Below, in pieces: positions 1-6,935 of a stretch of 28,562 nt of DNA (position 1 is its first letter; every line of letters begins with the position of its first letter). The notes under the pieces are model-generated. The model did no database searches and was not told the DNA's origin. It was given only the letters and a program-made list of their open reading frames with translations. Position numbers and translations under genes: made by a program. This DNA comes from Treponema sp. UBA3649. GTDB taxonomy: Bacteria > Spirochaetota > Spirochaetia > Treponematales > Treponemataceae. The DNA is taken from contig DFKI01000031.1 in NCBI GenBank assembly GCA_002373325.1, positions 1 to 28,562 on the forward strand, in the 5' to 3' direction.

Positions 1-34
1 TGTAATGGTAAAAGGATTTTTCAATGTCACTCAT
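1..34 (-). CDS. 5' end of an unidentified leftward gene (partial)
   Basis: On the minus strand an AAGGAG-type ribosome-binding site is followed after a short spacer by ATG and an open frame (MSDIEKSFYHY) that runs off the window edge. Only eleven codons are present, so no family can be named. It is the next leftward gene after the znu operon, 134 nt beyond the last gene of that operon, and no convincing promoter was found in the gap. The call rests on the good ribosome-binding site and uninterrupted frame. Confidence 0.6.
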   Translation of the reverse strand, partial: MSDIEKSFYHY

Positions 35-168
35 AACGGCTCCTTGCGTTTTTTGATTCGGAACGATTCTGCGATGTAACCACAGAAAAAAGTCCCTACT
101 ATATTAATAGCAGCAAAAGTCCGCCACGGTAATCAAAGTGCAGAAAATTTTCTTAATTTTTTGATTTT

Positions 169-594
169 TCAATCCCAGATTGCCACATCGCCCGTCACCC
201 GTTCGCCCCATCTGCTTGCCCAGGACTCGACGAAACACGATGTATATGGAAGATTTTTTTCCCGCCGCAATTTTTCAAAATATGGAAGCCCCGCCCAGGT
301 GACTGAAATTATTCCGACGAAAAGATAAAGTGGACCTAGCACGAGCGACTGAACACAATGGCCGTACTCATGCACGCGGATTTTCTGAGAGTCCGAAATA
401 GTTTCGCTTGGAGTGAAAATGAAAAGTCCGAGACTCAAACCAGAGCGTGAGTCCCATTTTGTGTCAACGCAGCCACGGTAAAATCCATGAGGCTTTTTAA
501 TCAAAAACAAAAAGACAAAAAAGCCCATAAGCGTCTGTCCCAAACCGAAAGTGCACTGAATCAAAATGAAAAAAAACTTTTTCAAATTTGCCAT
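169..594 (-). CDS. Small membrane protein with HEYGH metal-binding motif
   Basis: A 141-residue protein with a hydrophobic N-terminal segment (about residues 7-32) and a second hydrophobic stretch (about 85-103). Between them lies H75-E-Y-G-H79, a form of the HExxH zinc-site signature of metallopeptidases. A Q-S-L-x-L-G-P-L-Y-L run follows, and a conserved-looking tail contains W-A-S-R-W-G. The protein resembles small uncharacterised bacterial membrane proteins with an 'HEYGH..QS' core, which are much shorter than typical membrane proteases. Its start lies 15 nt downstream of the znuB stop, so it is probably the third gene of the metal-uptake operon. A zinc-linked role is an inference from the motif and the operon; catalytic activity is not shown. 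Confidence 0.75.
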   Translation of the reverse strand: MANLKKFFFILIQCTFGLGQTLMGFFVFLFLIKKPHGFYRGCVDTKWDSRSGLSLGLFIFTPSETISDSQKIRVHEYGHCVQSLVLGPLYLFVGIISVTWAGLPYFEKLRREKNLPYTSCFVESWASRWGERVTGDVAIWD

Positions 595-609
595 GACGGG
601 TCCTTAAAA

Positions 610-1461
610 TCATCTGCTGCCACGACGGACTTTACCGATGAGACAAAAAATCAAAAAGACGATTATATCAGCAGCGACGATTGTTGAGCCGACGGGAGTT
701 CCTGCAAGGATCGAAATCAACATGCCGAGCAGTGCGCAGAAAACGGAAAGGAGAGCCGAGCAGATTGTGACCGAGCGGAAACTTTTGAAAACACGCATCG
801 CTGAGATGGCCGGAAAAATCACAAGCGCGGAAATCAAAAGGGAGCCCACAAGATTCATCGCAAGCACAATGATTACGGCGATAATGATTGCGATAATCAG
901 ATTGTAAAGGCGGACTCTTGTTCCAGATGCACGTGCGAAATTCTCATCGAATGTCACGGCGAAAATCTTGTTGTAGAAGAGAATGAAAAAAATGCAGACA
1001 ATCAGCGAAAGAACAATGCAAAGCCAGACTTCGGATTTCGTCAGCGTGAGAATTGAAGTGGAGCCAAAAAGAGTCGTGCACACATCCCCCGAGATGTTTG
1101 ATGATGTTGGAAAGACGTTCATTAAAAGATAACCGATGGCAAGCGCTCCCACGGAAATCATTGCGATGGCGGCATCTCCGTTTATCTTTGCGTTCTGTCC
1201 TGTCTGCAATAAAATCACCGCACAGATTATGGTCACGGGAAGAACCAGGAGCATGGAATTGTTGAGATGCAAAATGCTCGCGATGGCCAAAGCACCGAAC
1301 GCAACATGGGAAAGTCCGTCGCCGATGTAGGAAAATCTTTTTAGCACAAGGGTGACACCGAGAAGGGATGAGCAAAGTGAGATGAGAACTCCGACAATCA
1401 GTGCGTAACGTACAAAGGGATATTCAAAATACTGCGCGAGTTGTGAAAAAATTTCTTCCAT
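610..1461 (-). CDS. znuB: Metal ABC transporter permease (ZnuB-like, ABC-3 family)
   Basis: A 283-residue hydrophobic protein with about eight to nine membrane segments. It has the family hallmark near the N-terminus: L-K-R-F-S-Y-I-G-D-G-L-S-H-V-A-F-G around residues 41-57, followed by long helices to the C-terminus. ABC-3 permeases move Zn2+, Mn2+ or Fe2+ across the inner membrane with a dedicated ATPase and a periplasmic binding protein. Its ATG lies 3 nt after the znuC stop, and a GGAGG-type site sits inside the end of znuC, so the two are translationally linked. No solute-binding protein (ZnuA) is encoded in the window. Zinc specificity is assumed from the usual znuCB gene pair and not proven. 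Confidence 0.88.
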   Translation of the reverse strand: MEEIFSQLAQYFEYPFVRYALIVGVLISLCSSLLGVTLVLKRFSYIGDGLSHVAFGALAIASILHLNNSMLLVLPVTIICAVILLQTGQNAKINGDAAIAMISVGALAIGYLLMNVFPTSSNISGDVCTTLFGSTSILTLTKSEVWLCIVLSLIVCIFFILFYNKIFAVTFDENFARASGTRVRLYNLIIAIIIAVIIVLAMNLVGSLLISALVIFPAISAMRVFKSFRSVTICSALLSVFCALLGMLISILAGTPVGSTIVAADIIVFLIFCLIGKVRRGSR

Positions 1462-1464
1462 ATA

Positions 1465-2163
1465 TTATGCGTTCCTCCCGGAAAAATCTCCGGCAAATTT
1501 CTTGCAATAAGCGTCCTTCGTTCCAAAGAAAATCTCCCGTCCCATGTGCAGAATGTGGGTCGCATATTTCAAAGCCTCGTCAACATCGTGCGAAATCATG
1601 ATGATGGAAATGCCCTCGTTTTTATTCAAGTCAGAAATAATCTCATACATGTCAAAAGTGGCCTTGGGATCCAGACCTGTAACGGGCTCATCAAGCAAAA
1701 GGATTTTTTGAGTCGCACACAAGGCACGCGCCAAAAGAACCCTCTGCTGCTGGCCGCCGGAAAGCTCACGGTAACATCTTGAGGCAAGATTGGAAATCCC
1801 CAGGCGACTGATTTTTTCATCCGCGAGTTTTTTATCAGCCTTCGTGTAAAAAGGATTCCAAGATTTCCTTGACTGACATCCGGAAAGCACAATCTCCCGT
1901 ACCGACGCCGGGAAGTCCTTTTGAATCAATGTCTGCTGCGGAAGGTAACCGACCTCATTTTGGGAAAGTCCTGAGCACAATGTGATTTTTCCGGCCAAGG
2001 GATTCTGAAGACGAAGCATGGTTTTTATCAATGTGGATTTACCAGATCCGTTCTCTCCAACAATGCAAAGATAATCCCCCTGATTTACGGAAAAGGAAAG
2101 TCCCTCCGCAAGAATTGAGTTCCCGTAACCAAGCGTCAGATTTTCACAGATGATTTGTTCCAT
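1465..2163 (-). CDS. znuC: Metal ABC transporter ATP-binding protein (ZnuC-like)
   Basis: A 232-residue ABC ATPase with all the expected motifs in order: Walker A G36-ENGSGKST (36-44), a Q-loop in G-Y-L-P-Q-Q, signature L-S-G-G-Q-Q-Q-R, Walker B I-L-L-L-D-E-P and switch histidine in M-I-S-H-D. Its length and motif spacing are normal for the metal-type (ZnuC/MntB) subfamily. It is the first gene of a leftward operon with the permease and the HEYGH protein. A near-consensus sigma-70 promoter lies upstream at 2207-2235. The ATPase would work on the cytoplasmic face, powering metal import through the adjacent permease. Mn or Fe import cannot be excluded. Confidence 0.9.
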   Translation of the reverse strand: MEQIICENLTLGYGNSILAEGLSFSVNQGDYLCIVGENGSGKSTLIKTMLRLQNPLAGKITLCSGLSQNEVGYLPQQTLIQKDFPASVREIVLSGCQSRKSWNPFYTKADKKLADEKISRLGISNLASRCYRELSGGQQQRVLLARALCATQKILLLDEPVTGLDPKATFDMYEIISDLNKNEGISIIMISHDVDEALKYATHILHMGREIFFGTKDAYCKKFAGDFSGRNA

Positions 2164-2206
2164 GCCGCCCCCCGCACTGATTTTAAATTTGCAACCGATT
2201 TACATT

Positions 2207-2235
2207 TTTATAGCAAATCCACGGAACTTTGTCAA
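2207..2235 (-). promoter_or_regulatory. Sigma-70 promoter of the znuCB operon
   Basis: Read on the minus strand, TTGACA (plus 2230-2235) is separated by exactly 17 nt from TATAAA (plus 2207-2212), about 45 nt upstream of the znuC ATG. Both hexamers are at or one base from the consensus. No clear Zur-type dyad was recognised around it. Confidence 0.8.
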
Positions 2236-2326
2236 CTCAGTCTTTAAAAAGCAATCGATTCAAAATCAAGCGAACTCAAAATAAAATAAAAAATAAAAAT
2301 CAGTGTCGCTCATTGTCACCCTTTTG

Positions 2327-2335
2327 TGATATAAT
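2327..2335 (+). promoter_or_regulatory. Extended -10 promoter of the Y-family polymerase gene
   Basis: TG-A-TATAAT forms a perfect extended -10 element that ends only 6 nt before the polymerase ATG at 2342. No good -35 hexamer lies at the right distance. Transcription from this element would begin at or next to the start codon, giving a leaderless message. A start-deciding ribosome-binding site is indeed missing. Confidence 0.6.
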
Positions 2336-2341
2336 GTTGAT

Positions 2342-3736
2342 ATGGATTTGCAGGACAAAACTTATATCGCGATTGACCTAAAATCTTTTTATGCCTCGGT
2401 TGAATGTCGGGAGCGTGGTCTCGATCCACTTACGACAAAACTTGTTGTGGCCGACAAAAGCAGGACGAGTAAAACAATCTGTCTTGCGGTAACTCCTGCG
2501 CTGAAGGCTTACGGACTTTCGGGAAGGAGCCGACTTTTTGAGGTTGAGGCAAAGGCTCGTGAAATCAAGAGAAGGACTGGAAAAGATTTGGAGTACATCA
2601 CGGCAGTTCCCCGCATGTCGCTTTACATAAAATATTCCGCGAGAATCTACAGCATCTACCTGAAATATTTCGCACCGGAGGACATACACGTTTATTCGAT
2701 TGACGAAGTTTTCATTGACGCGACAAGTTATCTTCCATTATATAAGCTCAGTGCAAGGGAGCTTGCGGTCAAGGTCATTCGAAATATCCTGGGTGAGACG
2801 GGAATCACTGCGACGGCTGGAATAGCACCGAATCTTTATCTTTGCAAAATTGCGATGGACATTGTGGCGAAGCATATTCAGGCGGACAAGGACGGAGTGA
2901 GGATTGCAGAGCTCGACGTAAAATCCTACCGGGAGAAACTTTGGAATCACCGCCCCCTGACTGATTTTTGGAGAATCGGAAAAGGGACCGCCCGTCGTCT
3001 TGAAAAATATCTCATCCGCACGATGGGGGAGCTTGCAAGGATGTCTCTCAGAAATCCGAAGATGCTTTACTCTGAGTTCGGAATTGACGCGGAGATACTG
3101 ATTGACCATGCTTGGGGCGTTGAGAGCGTGGGGATGAAGGAAATCAAAAATTATAAATCGGAAACGAAGAGCCTTGGAAGCGGACAGGTTCTGCACGAGC
3201 CATACACCTTTGAAAAGACAAGAATCATAGTGCGTGAGATGAGCGAGCTTCTTTCACTTGATTTGTTCAAAAAAAATCTTGCGGCGGATTCACTCAGCCT
3301 TTATGTGGGATATGACGTGGAGACTCTCGCGCTCCCTGATTTTGACGGTGAGGTCGTGAGGGACTATTACGGAAGGGATGCGCCTAAACCTGCGCACGGA
3401 AAAAAATCTTTTGCGGCCCATACAAATTCCTCAAAGATGATTGTGGAGTCAGCTGTCTCTCTTTTTGAAAAAATCGCAAATCAAAAATGGCTTGTGAGGA
3501 GAATCAACATAACCGCGAACAATGTGATTTCACAAAATCAAGTGCAGCCGGGTCTCTTTGACGGGCTTGACGAAAAGGACGGTGGAACGAATCATCAGAA
3601 GGAAGACAATCTTCAGAGAGCCAGACTTGAGATTATCAGGAAGTTCGGAAAAAACGCCATTTTGAAAGGGACGAACCTTGAGGAGGGAGCTACGACGCGG
3701 GACAGAAACGAACAGATTGGAGGGCACAAGGCATGA
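2342..3736 (+). CDS. Y-family DNA polymerase (UvrX/UmuC-like, ImpB/MucB/SamB family)
   Basis: A 464-residue translesion polymerase. The N-terminal palm motif I-D12-L-K-S-F-Y17-A-S-V-E carries the first catalytic aspartate and the steric-gate region, and the second catalytic pair is Y-S-I-D121-E122-V-F. A helix-hairpin-helix-like stretch (about 200-250, with W-R-I-G-K-G-T) and a little-finger domain follow. The S-R-T-S-K-T-I-C-L-A-V block resembles the UvrX/YqjW branch of Firmicutes more than DinB. Such enzymes copy past damaged bases at the fork. No alternative in-frame start exists upstream before a stop (TGA at 2327), so ATG 2342 is used even though it sits directly after a -10 element. The last codons overlap the small downstream gene by 4 nt. 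No LexA-like box was recognised. Confidence 0.92.
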   Translation: MDLQDKTYIAIDLKSFYASVECRERGLDPLTTKLVVADKSRTSKTICLAVTPALKAYGLSGRSRLFEVEAKAREIKRRTGKDLEYITAVPRMSLYIKYSARIYSIYLKYFAPEDIHVYSIDEVFIDATSYLPLYKLSARELAVKVIRNILGETGITATAGIAPNLYLCKIAMDIVAKHIQADKDGVRIAELDVKSYREKLWNHRPLTDFWRIGKGTARRLEKYLIRTMGELARMSLRNPKMLYSEFGIDAEILIDHAWGVESVGMKEIKNYKSETKSLGSGQVLHEPYTFEKTRIIVREMSELLSLDLFKKNLAADSLSLYVGYDVETLALPDFDGEVVRDYYGRDAPKPAHGKKSFAAHTNSSKMIVESAVSLFEKIANQKWLVRRINITANNVISQNQVQPGLFDGLDEKDGGTNHQKEDNLQRARLEIIRKFGKNAILKGTNLEEGATTRDRNEQIGGHKA

Positions 3737-3945
3737 GCGAAAATTATTCCGACATAATTGACTTTGAGTGGGGAAAGGACTCTCTTGCGAACAGGATGTC
3801 ACTGAACCAACGTGCTAAAATCTTCCTTCCATTTTCGGCTCTGGCAGGCTATGACGATGCGCTGAAAGAAACTCAGGACCGGGAAACCGAAAGATATTTG
3901 AAGGACCAGGCTCCGTCTACCACATGCATGACAGACCAGCCGTGA
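3733..3945 (+). CDS. Small YolD-like protein coupled to the Y-family polymerase
   Basis: A 70-residue protein whose ATG overlaps the polymerase stop (ATGA), implying translational coupling. Its central R-A-K-I-F-L-P-F-S-A-L-A-G-Y-D-D-A-L segment fits the small YolD-like proteins that commonly follow UvrX-type polymerases in Firmicutes, where the consensus runs 'RA..F.PF.AL.GY..A..E'. Family members usually continue for another 30-50 charged residues. Here the frame breaks off after E-T-E-R-Y-L-K-D with an atypical tail, so it may be C-terminally truncated. Its function is not established; a polymerase accessory role is inferred only from the conserved pairing. Confidence 0.7.
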   Translation: MSENYSDIIDFEWGKDSLANRMSLNQRAKIFLPFSALAGYDDALKETQDRETERYLKDQAPSTTCMTDQP

Positions 3946-3970
3946 TGTAGAATTGAAATTGAAACTTGTC

Positions 3971-4166
3971 TCACAACCACCCACGGGAGCGCAAATCAAA
4001 TAAAATAACTCCAAATGAAATTCCAAAATCCGCCGCGCATTTCCAGTCCACGTAGTTTTCATCACTGTCACGGTAAAGAGGAATTTCATAGGCAGGATAG
4101 AGGAAAAGGCAGAGACCATGCGAACGAAAAAAGCAGGAATAAAACAATCAAGGAATTTTTTTTCAT
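3971..4166 (-). pseudogene. Frameshifted small secreted-protein gene (remnant)
   Basis: On the minus strand a GGAGG site precedes ATG at 4166 and a clean signal-peptide-like frame (MKKNSLIVLFLLFSFAWS). That frame stops at 4086-4088 after 26 codons. A different frame then reads about 40 protein-like codons (A-Y-E-I-P-L-Y-R-D-S-D-E-N-Y-V-D-W...) to a stop at 3971-3973. The simplest reading is one small exported protein of about 65 residues broken by a frameshift around 4090-4120. A sequencing error would give the same picture. No family was recognised. Confidence 0.4.
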
Positions 4167-4218
4167 TACGTCCTCCGACCAGTTTTTTTAGATGTACATG
4201 GAGATTTTCTGCAGGATA

Positions 4219-4377
4219 TTAATATCTTCCATCTCTCAAAAACGAAATGAAAGATAAAGTTCCTTTTCTGTAACAAGAGTATACCCTGCCGGAAGTGATT
4301 TTTGCAACCATGGATTTCCCTGTATCATGCAAATATGAGACTTCCCCAAACTGATTTTTGCCCCCAACCATAGACAT
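4219..4377 (-). pseudogene. Short leftward coding remnant, unknown function
   Basis: A 52-codon minus-strand frame starts at ATG 4377 (M-S-M-V-G-G-K-N-Q-F-G-E-V...) and ends with TAA at 4219-4221. The frame stays open without a start codon for about twelve more codons upstream (V-I-H-F-F-H-G-E-I-P-A-A), up to a TAG. The composition is protein-like, but no good ribosome-binding site precedes the ATG. It looks like the C-terminal end of a decayed gene. A small intact gene is the alternative. No family was recognised. Confidence 0.3.
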
Positions 4378-4439
4378 AGCCGCTGGAATTTCACCATGAA
4401 AAAAATGGATGACACCCTAAAACATCGCAAAAAAAATGC

Positions 4440-4455
4440 TTTAATTTAAATTAAA
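4440..4455. repeat. 16-bp perfect AT palindrome upstream of the ABC operon
   Basis: TTTAATTTAAATTAAA is a perfect dyad made only of A and T. It ends 8 nt before the proposed -35 element of the export operon, so it could be an UP element or a repressor or activator site. Its low complexity makes chance more plausible than for a GC-containing dyad. Confidence 0.4.
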
Positions 4456-4463
4456 TAAAACTA

Positions 4464-4491
4464 TTGCCTTTAAACCCCAAATTCGTTATCT
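4464..4491 (+). promoter_or_regulatory. Candidate promoter of the envelope ABC operon
   Basis: TTGCCT (4464-4469) and TTATCT (4486-4491) are spaced by 16 nt and lie about 50 nt before the ATPase start. Each hexamer differs from the sigma-70 consensus at two positions. It is the best candidate in the AT-rich region and would serve the five genes up to 10710. Confidence 0.45.
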
Positions 4492-4542
4492 TTTTCATGG
4501 GGATTTTTCAATTCTGTCCCCTGAAAAAAAAGAGAGGTTTTT

Positions 4543-5394
4543 ATGGCAGTTATCACACTCAGTCATCTGCGAAAAACATATCCGCTTGGAAAACAGGATG
4601 TCGTCGCTGTAAAGGACGTTTCATTCTCAGTGGAAAAAGGAGAGTTCGCGGCAATATCAGGACCGTCAGGATCTGGCAAATCAACAATCCTGAACATGCT
4701 CGGACTCATCGACCTTCCCTCGGCGGGATCCATCACAATCAACGGAATCGACGTTTACAAAGACGTGAATCTTTCCAAGGCGGAAGTTGAGAACACGCGC
4801 TGGGCGTCATCGGGCGAGGGGAAAAAGAAAAAGAGACGCACGTCCATTCCCTCAAAACTCGACAAATACATCACCGGATTGAGAAGGTCACAGCTCGGAT
4901 TCATCTTTCAGACTTTCAACCTCATTCCCGTCCTCAACGTTTATGAGAACATCGAATTTCCCCTGCTCATAAAATCGAACAACAAGGCGGCGAAAAGTCC
5001 CGTGGATGATTTTTCCAAGGCCAAAAAAGAGGAGTGGATAAACTATCTCATTGAAAAAGTCGGTCTCTCAGAATGGAAAAACCACAAGGCGACGGAGCTC
5101 TCGGGTGGTCAGAGACAGAGGGTCGCGATCGCACGTGCACTCGTCACAAAGGCACCGGTGATTCTGGCGGACGAGCCTACCGCAAACCTTGACAGCGAAA
5201 ACTCCAGGCAGATTCTTTCACTGATGAAGCAGCTCAACACCGATCCTGAGCTACAGACCACATTCATTTTCTCAACCCACGACGCACGAATCGTAAAAAT
5301 GTGCGACCACGTAATCCACCTGCTCGACGGACAGATTACCGAAGACGAGCACAAGGCCGGAAGCGACGTTTACGGGGAGGTGGACAAAGCATGA
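4543..5394 (+). CDS. ABC transporter ATPase, LolD/MacB type, with a basic insertion
   Basis: A 283-residue ABC ATPase: Walker A G40-PSGSGKST (40-48), Q-loop in F-I-F-Q-T-F-N-L-I-P, signature L-S-G-G-Q-R-Q-R (about 186-193), Walker B V-I-L-A-D-E-P and switch histidine in F-S-T-H-D. This motif set is that of the LolD/MacB/FtsE group, which works with FtsX-type permeases. It is about 50 residues longer than usual. The extra length comes from a charged insertion around residues 80-112 (with G-K-K-K-K-R-R) and a second around 144-168, both between Walker A and the signature. An AGAGAGG ribosome-binding site precedes ATG 4543. The stop overlaps the next gene's ATG (ATGA). It should power substrate extraction from the inner membrane by the two following permeases. 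Confidence 0.9.
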   Translation: MAVITLSHLRKTYPLGKQDVVAVKDVSFSVEKGEFAAISGPSGSGKSTILNMLGLIDLPSAGSITINGIDVYKDVNLSKAEVENTRWASSGEGKKKKRRTSIPSKLDKYITGLRRSQLGFIFQTFNLIPVLNVYENIEFPLLIKSNNKAAKSPVDDFSKAKKEEWINYLIEKVGLSEWKNHKATELSGGQRQRVAIARALVTKAPVILADEPTANLDSENSRQILSLMKQLNTDPELQTTFIFSTHDARIVKMCDHVIHLLDGQITEDEHKAGSDVYGEVDKA

Positions 5395-6935
5395 GGGTGA
5401 TTTTTCAACTTGCCCTCCGGAATCTGAAAGAGCACAAGGCCAAGACAATCATCATCGCGCTGTTCATCCTTTTCGGAACCGCCATAGTGATTTTGGGAAA
5501 CTCTTTCATTGAATCCGTGAACCGGGGTCTGGAAAAAGACTTCAGGGCGAACTACACCGGTGACATAACAATCTCCGCAATCCCGCCGGACAACTGGAAG
5601 GTGGACATTTTCGGAGTGGACACTGCATCCCTCACTGGAGAAATTCCTCAGGTTCCCGCTTTAGTCGATTTGGAAAAAGTGGAGAATATAATAGAAGAAA
5701 CTGACGGCATCTCCCAAAAGACCAGGATGATTACCGCGCAGGGAATCCTTTTCAAGGGCGAGGAGATTGACCTCACGTCTTTCATGGAGGACGATTCCGT
5801 GAGCTTCATGGACATCCCCATCTTCATGATGTTCGCGGGCGAGGGAGACACTTATTTCAACGTTTTCGGCGGTCAGCACATCGTGGAGGGAAGAGCCCTT
5901 GATTACACGAGCGGCGAGAACGAGCTTCTGATTGACACGAGAATCCGGGACAGCTTCCAGAAATTCTTCAAGAAATCCCTTGACGTAGGGGATTCCGTCC
6001 TTGTCATGGGAGCAAACTCAAACGGGGTCATACGTGAGGCGAAGGTCGTCGGATTCTACACGCCGGCGAACATACACAGCGCGATGTTCCAGACAATCTA
6101 CTGCACACCGGGATTCGCACGTGCTTTCGCGGAGCTTACCTACGGAAACCTGATGGAGGAGACAAAGGAGCTTTCCGAGAATTCCCTTTCCGACGTGAGC
6201 GAGGACGATTTGTTCGGCGATGATTTTTTCAGCGACATGATAATCGACGAGACCGACAGCTTTGAGTCAGCCACGCTTGAGGATTACAACTCCATCCTTG
6301 GAGACACGACCCTCCGCGACGAGCTCAACAAGACGGACACCGGTGCATGGCATTTCGTGCAGGCAAAGGTCTCAAATCCTGACCAGGCGCAGGAAATCAT
6401 AAACACGCTCAACGAAAAGTTCAAGGAGCAGGGACTCGACGCAAGGGCAATGAGCTGGAAGGAAGCCGGGGCAAGCTACACGAAGACTGTCGCGGGAATC
6501 AACATTCTCTTCAATATACTTGTGATTATTCTTGCCGTGGTTGTCTTCATCATCATAATGAACACGATGGTCGTCTCAATCATGGAGCGCACGTCGGAAA
6601 TCGGAACCATGAGGGCTCTCGGGGCAGAGAAAAAATTCGTGAAGCGGCTTTTCTACACCGAGGCTCTTTCCATCACCGTCGTCTCATCGCTTTTGGGAAC
6701 AATTCTCGCGCTCGTCATCATCGCAATCTTCAACAGGCTCAACATCACGGTGGACTCCAACATGATCGCAAAGGTCATCCTTGGTGGCGGACAGATTCAG
6801 TTCAGTCCCACGCCCGGAATCATCATCGCGACGGTTGCGGTGGTCATCATCGGAAGCCTTCTGAGCAACATCTATCCCGTGCACTCCGCCCTTAAAATCA
6901 CACCGCTGAAGGCACTCTCCAAGGGGGCAGAATAA
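5391..6935 (+). CDS. FtsX-type ABC permease 1 (LolC/LolE/MacB-like)
   Basis: A 514-residue permease with the FtsX layout: one N-terminal membrane helix (about 19-40), a large periplasmic domain (about 41-365), then three C-terminal helices (about 370-392, 420-442, 475-495). E-I-G-T-M-R-A-L-G, the cytoplasmic coupling segment, lies between the second and third helices. The chosen start is ATG 5391, which overlaps the ATPase stop by 4 nt and begins M-R-V-I-F-Q-L-A-L-R-N-L, typical of the family. The longer upstream frame only overlaps the ATPase gene. The periplasmic domain contains an unusually acidic, phenylalanine-rich insert near residues 269-289 (S-E-D-D-L-F-G-D-D-F-F-S-D) that recurs in the outer-membrane protein of the same operon. 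Confidence 0.88.
   Translation: MRVIFQLALRNLKEHKAKTIIIALFILFGTAIVILGNSFIESVNRGLEKDFRANYTGDITISAIPPDNWKVDIFGVDTASLTGEIPQVPALVDLEKVENIIEETDGISQKTRMITAQGILFKGEEIDLTSFMEDDSVSFMDIPIFMMFAGEGDTYFNVFGGQHIVEGRALDYTSGENELLIDTRIRDSFQKFFKKSLDVGDSVLVMGANSNGVIREAKVVGFYTPANIHSAMFQTIYCTPGFARAFAELTYGNLMEETKELSENSLSDVSEDDLFGDDFFSDMIIDETDSFESATLEDYNSILGDTTLRDELNKTDTGAWHFVQAKVSNPDQAQEIINTLNEKFKEQGLDARAMSWKEAGASYTKTVAGINILFNILVIILAVVVFIIIMNTMVVSIMERTSEIGTMRALGAEKKFVKRLFYTEALSITVVSSLLGTILALVIIAIFNRLNITVDSNMIAKVILGGGQIQFSPTPGIIIATVAVVIIGSLLSNIYPVHSALKITPLKALSKGAE

Noticed and set aside
142..153. AGAAAATTTTCT palindrome after the HEYGH gene as a terminator
   Set aside because: The dyad has no loop and almost no GC, so it would not make a stable RNA hairpin.
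3799..4119. Minus-strand 106-codon frame overlapping the YolD-like gene
   Set aside because: Its own sequence is not protein-like, and the better minus-strand signal (signal peptide at 4166 and a frame ending at 3971) is in two other frames.
4236..4430. Minus-strand 64-codon frame
   Set aside because: A shifted frame over the same DNA (4219-4377) has a more protein-like composition, so this one is treated as a shadow.
5301..5390. Longer start for permease 1
   Set aside because: The added 30 residues are arginine-rich and lie inside the ATPase gene in another frame; ATG 5391 forms the usual ATGA overlap.
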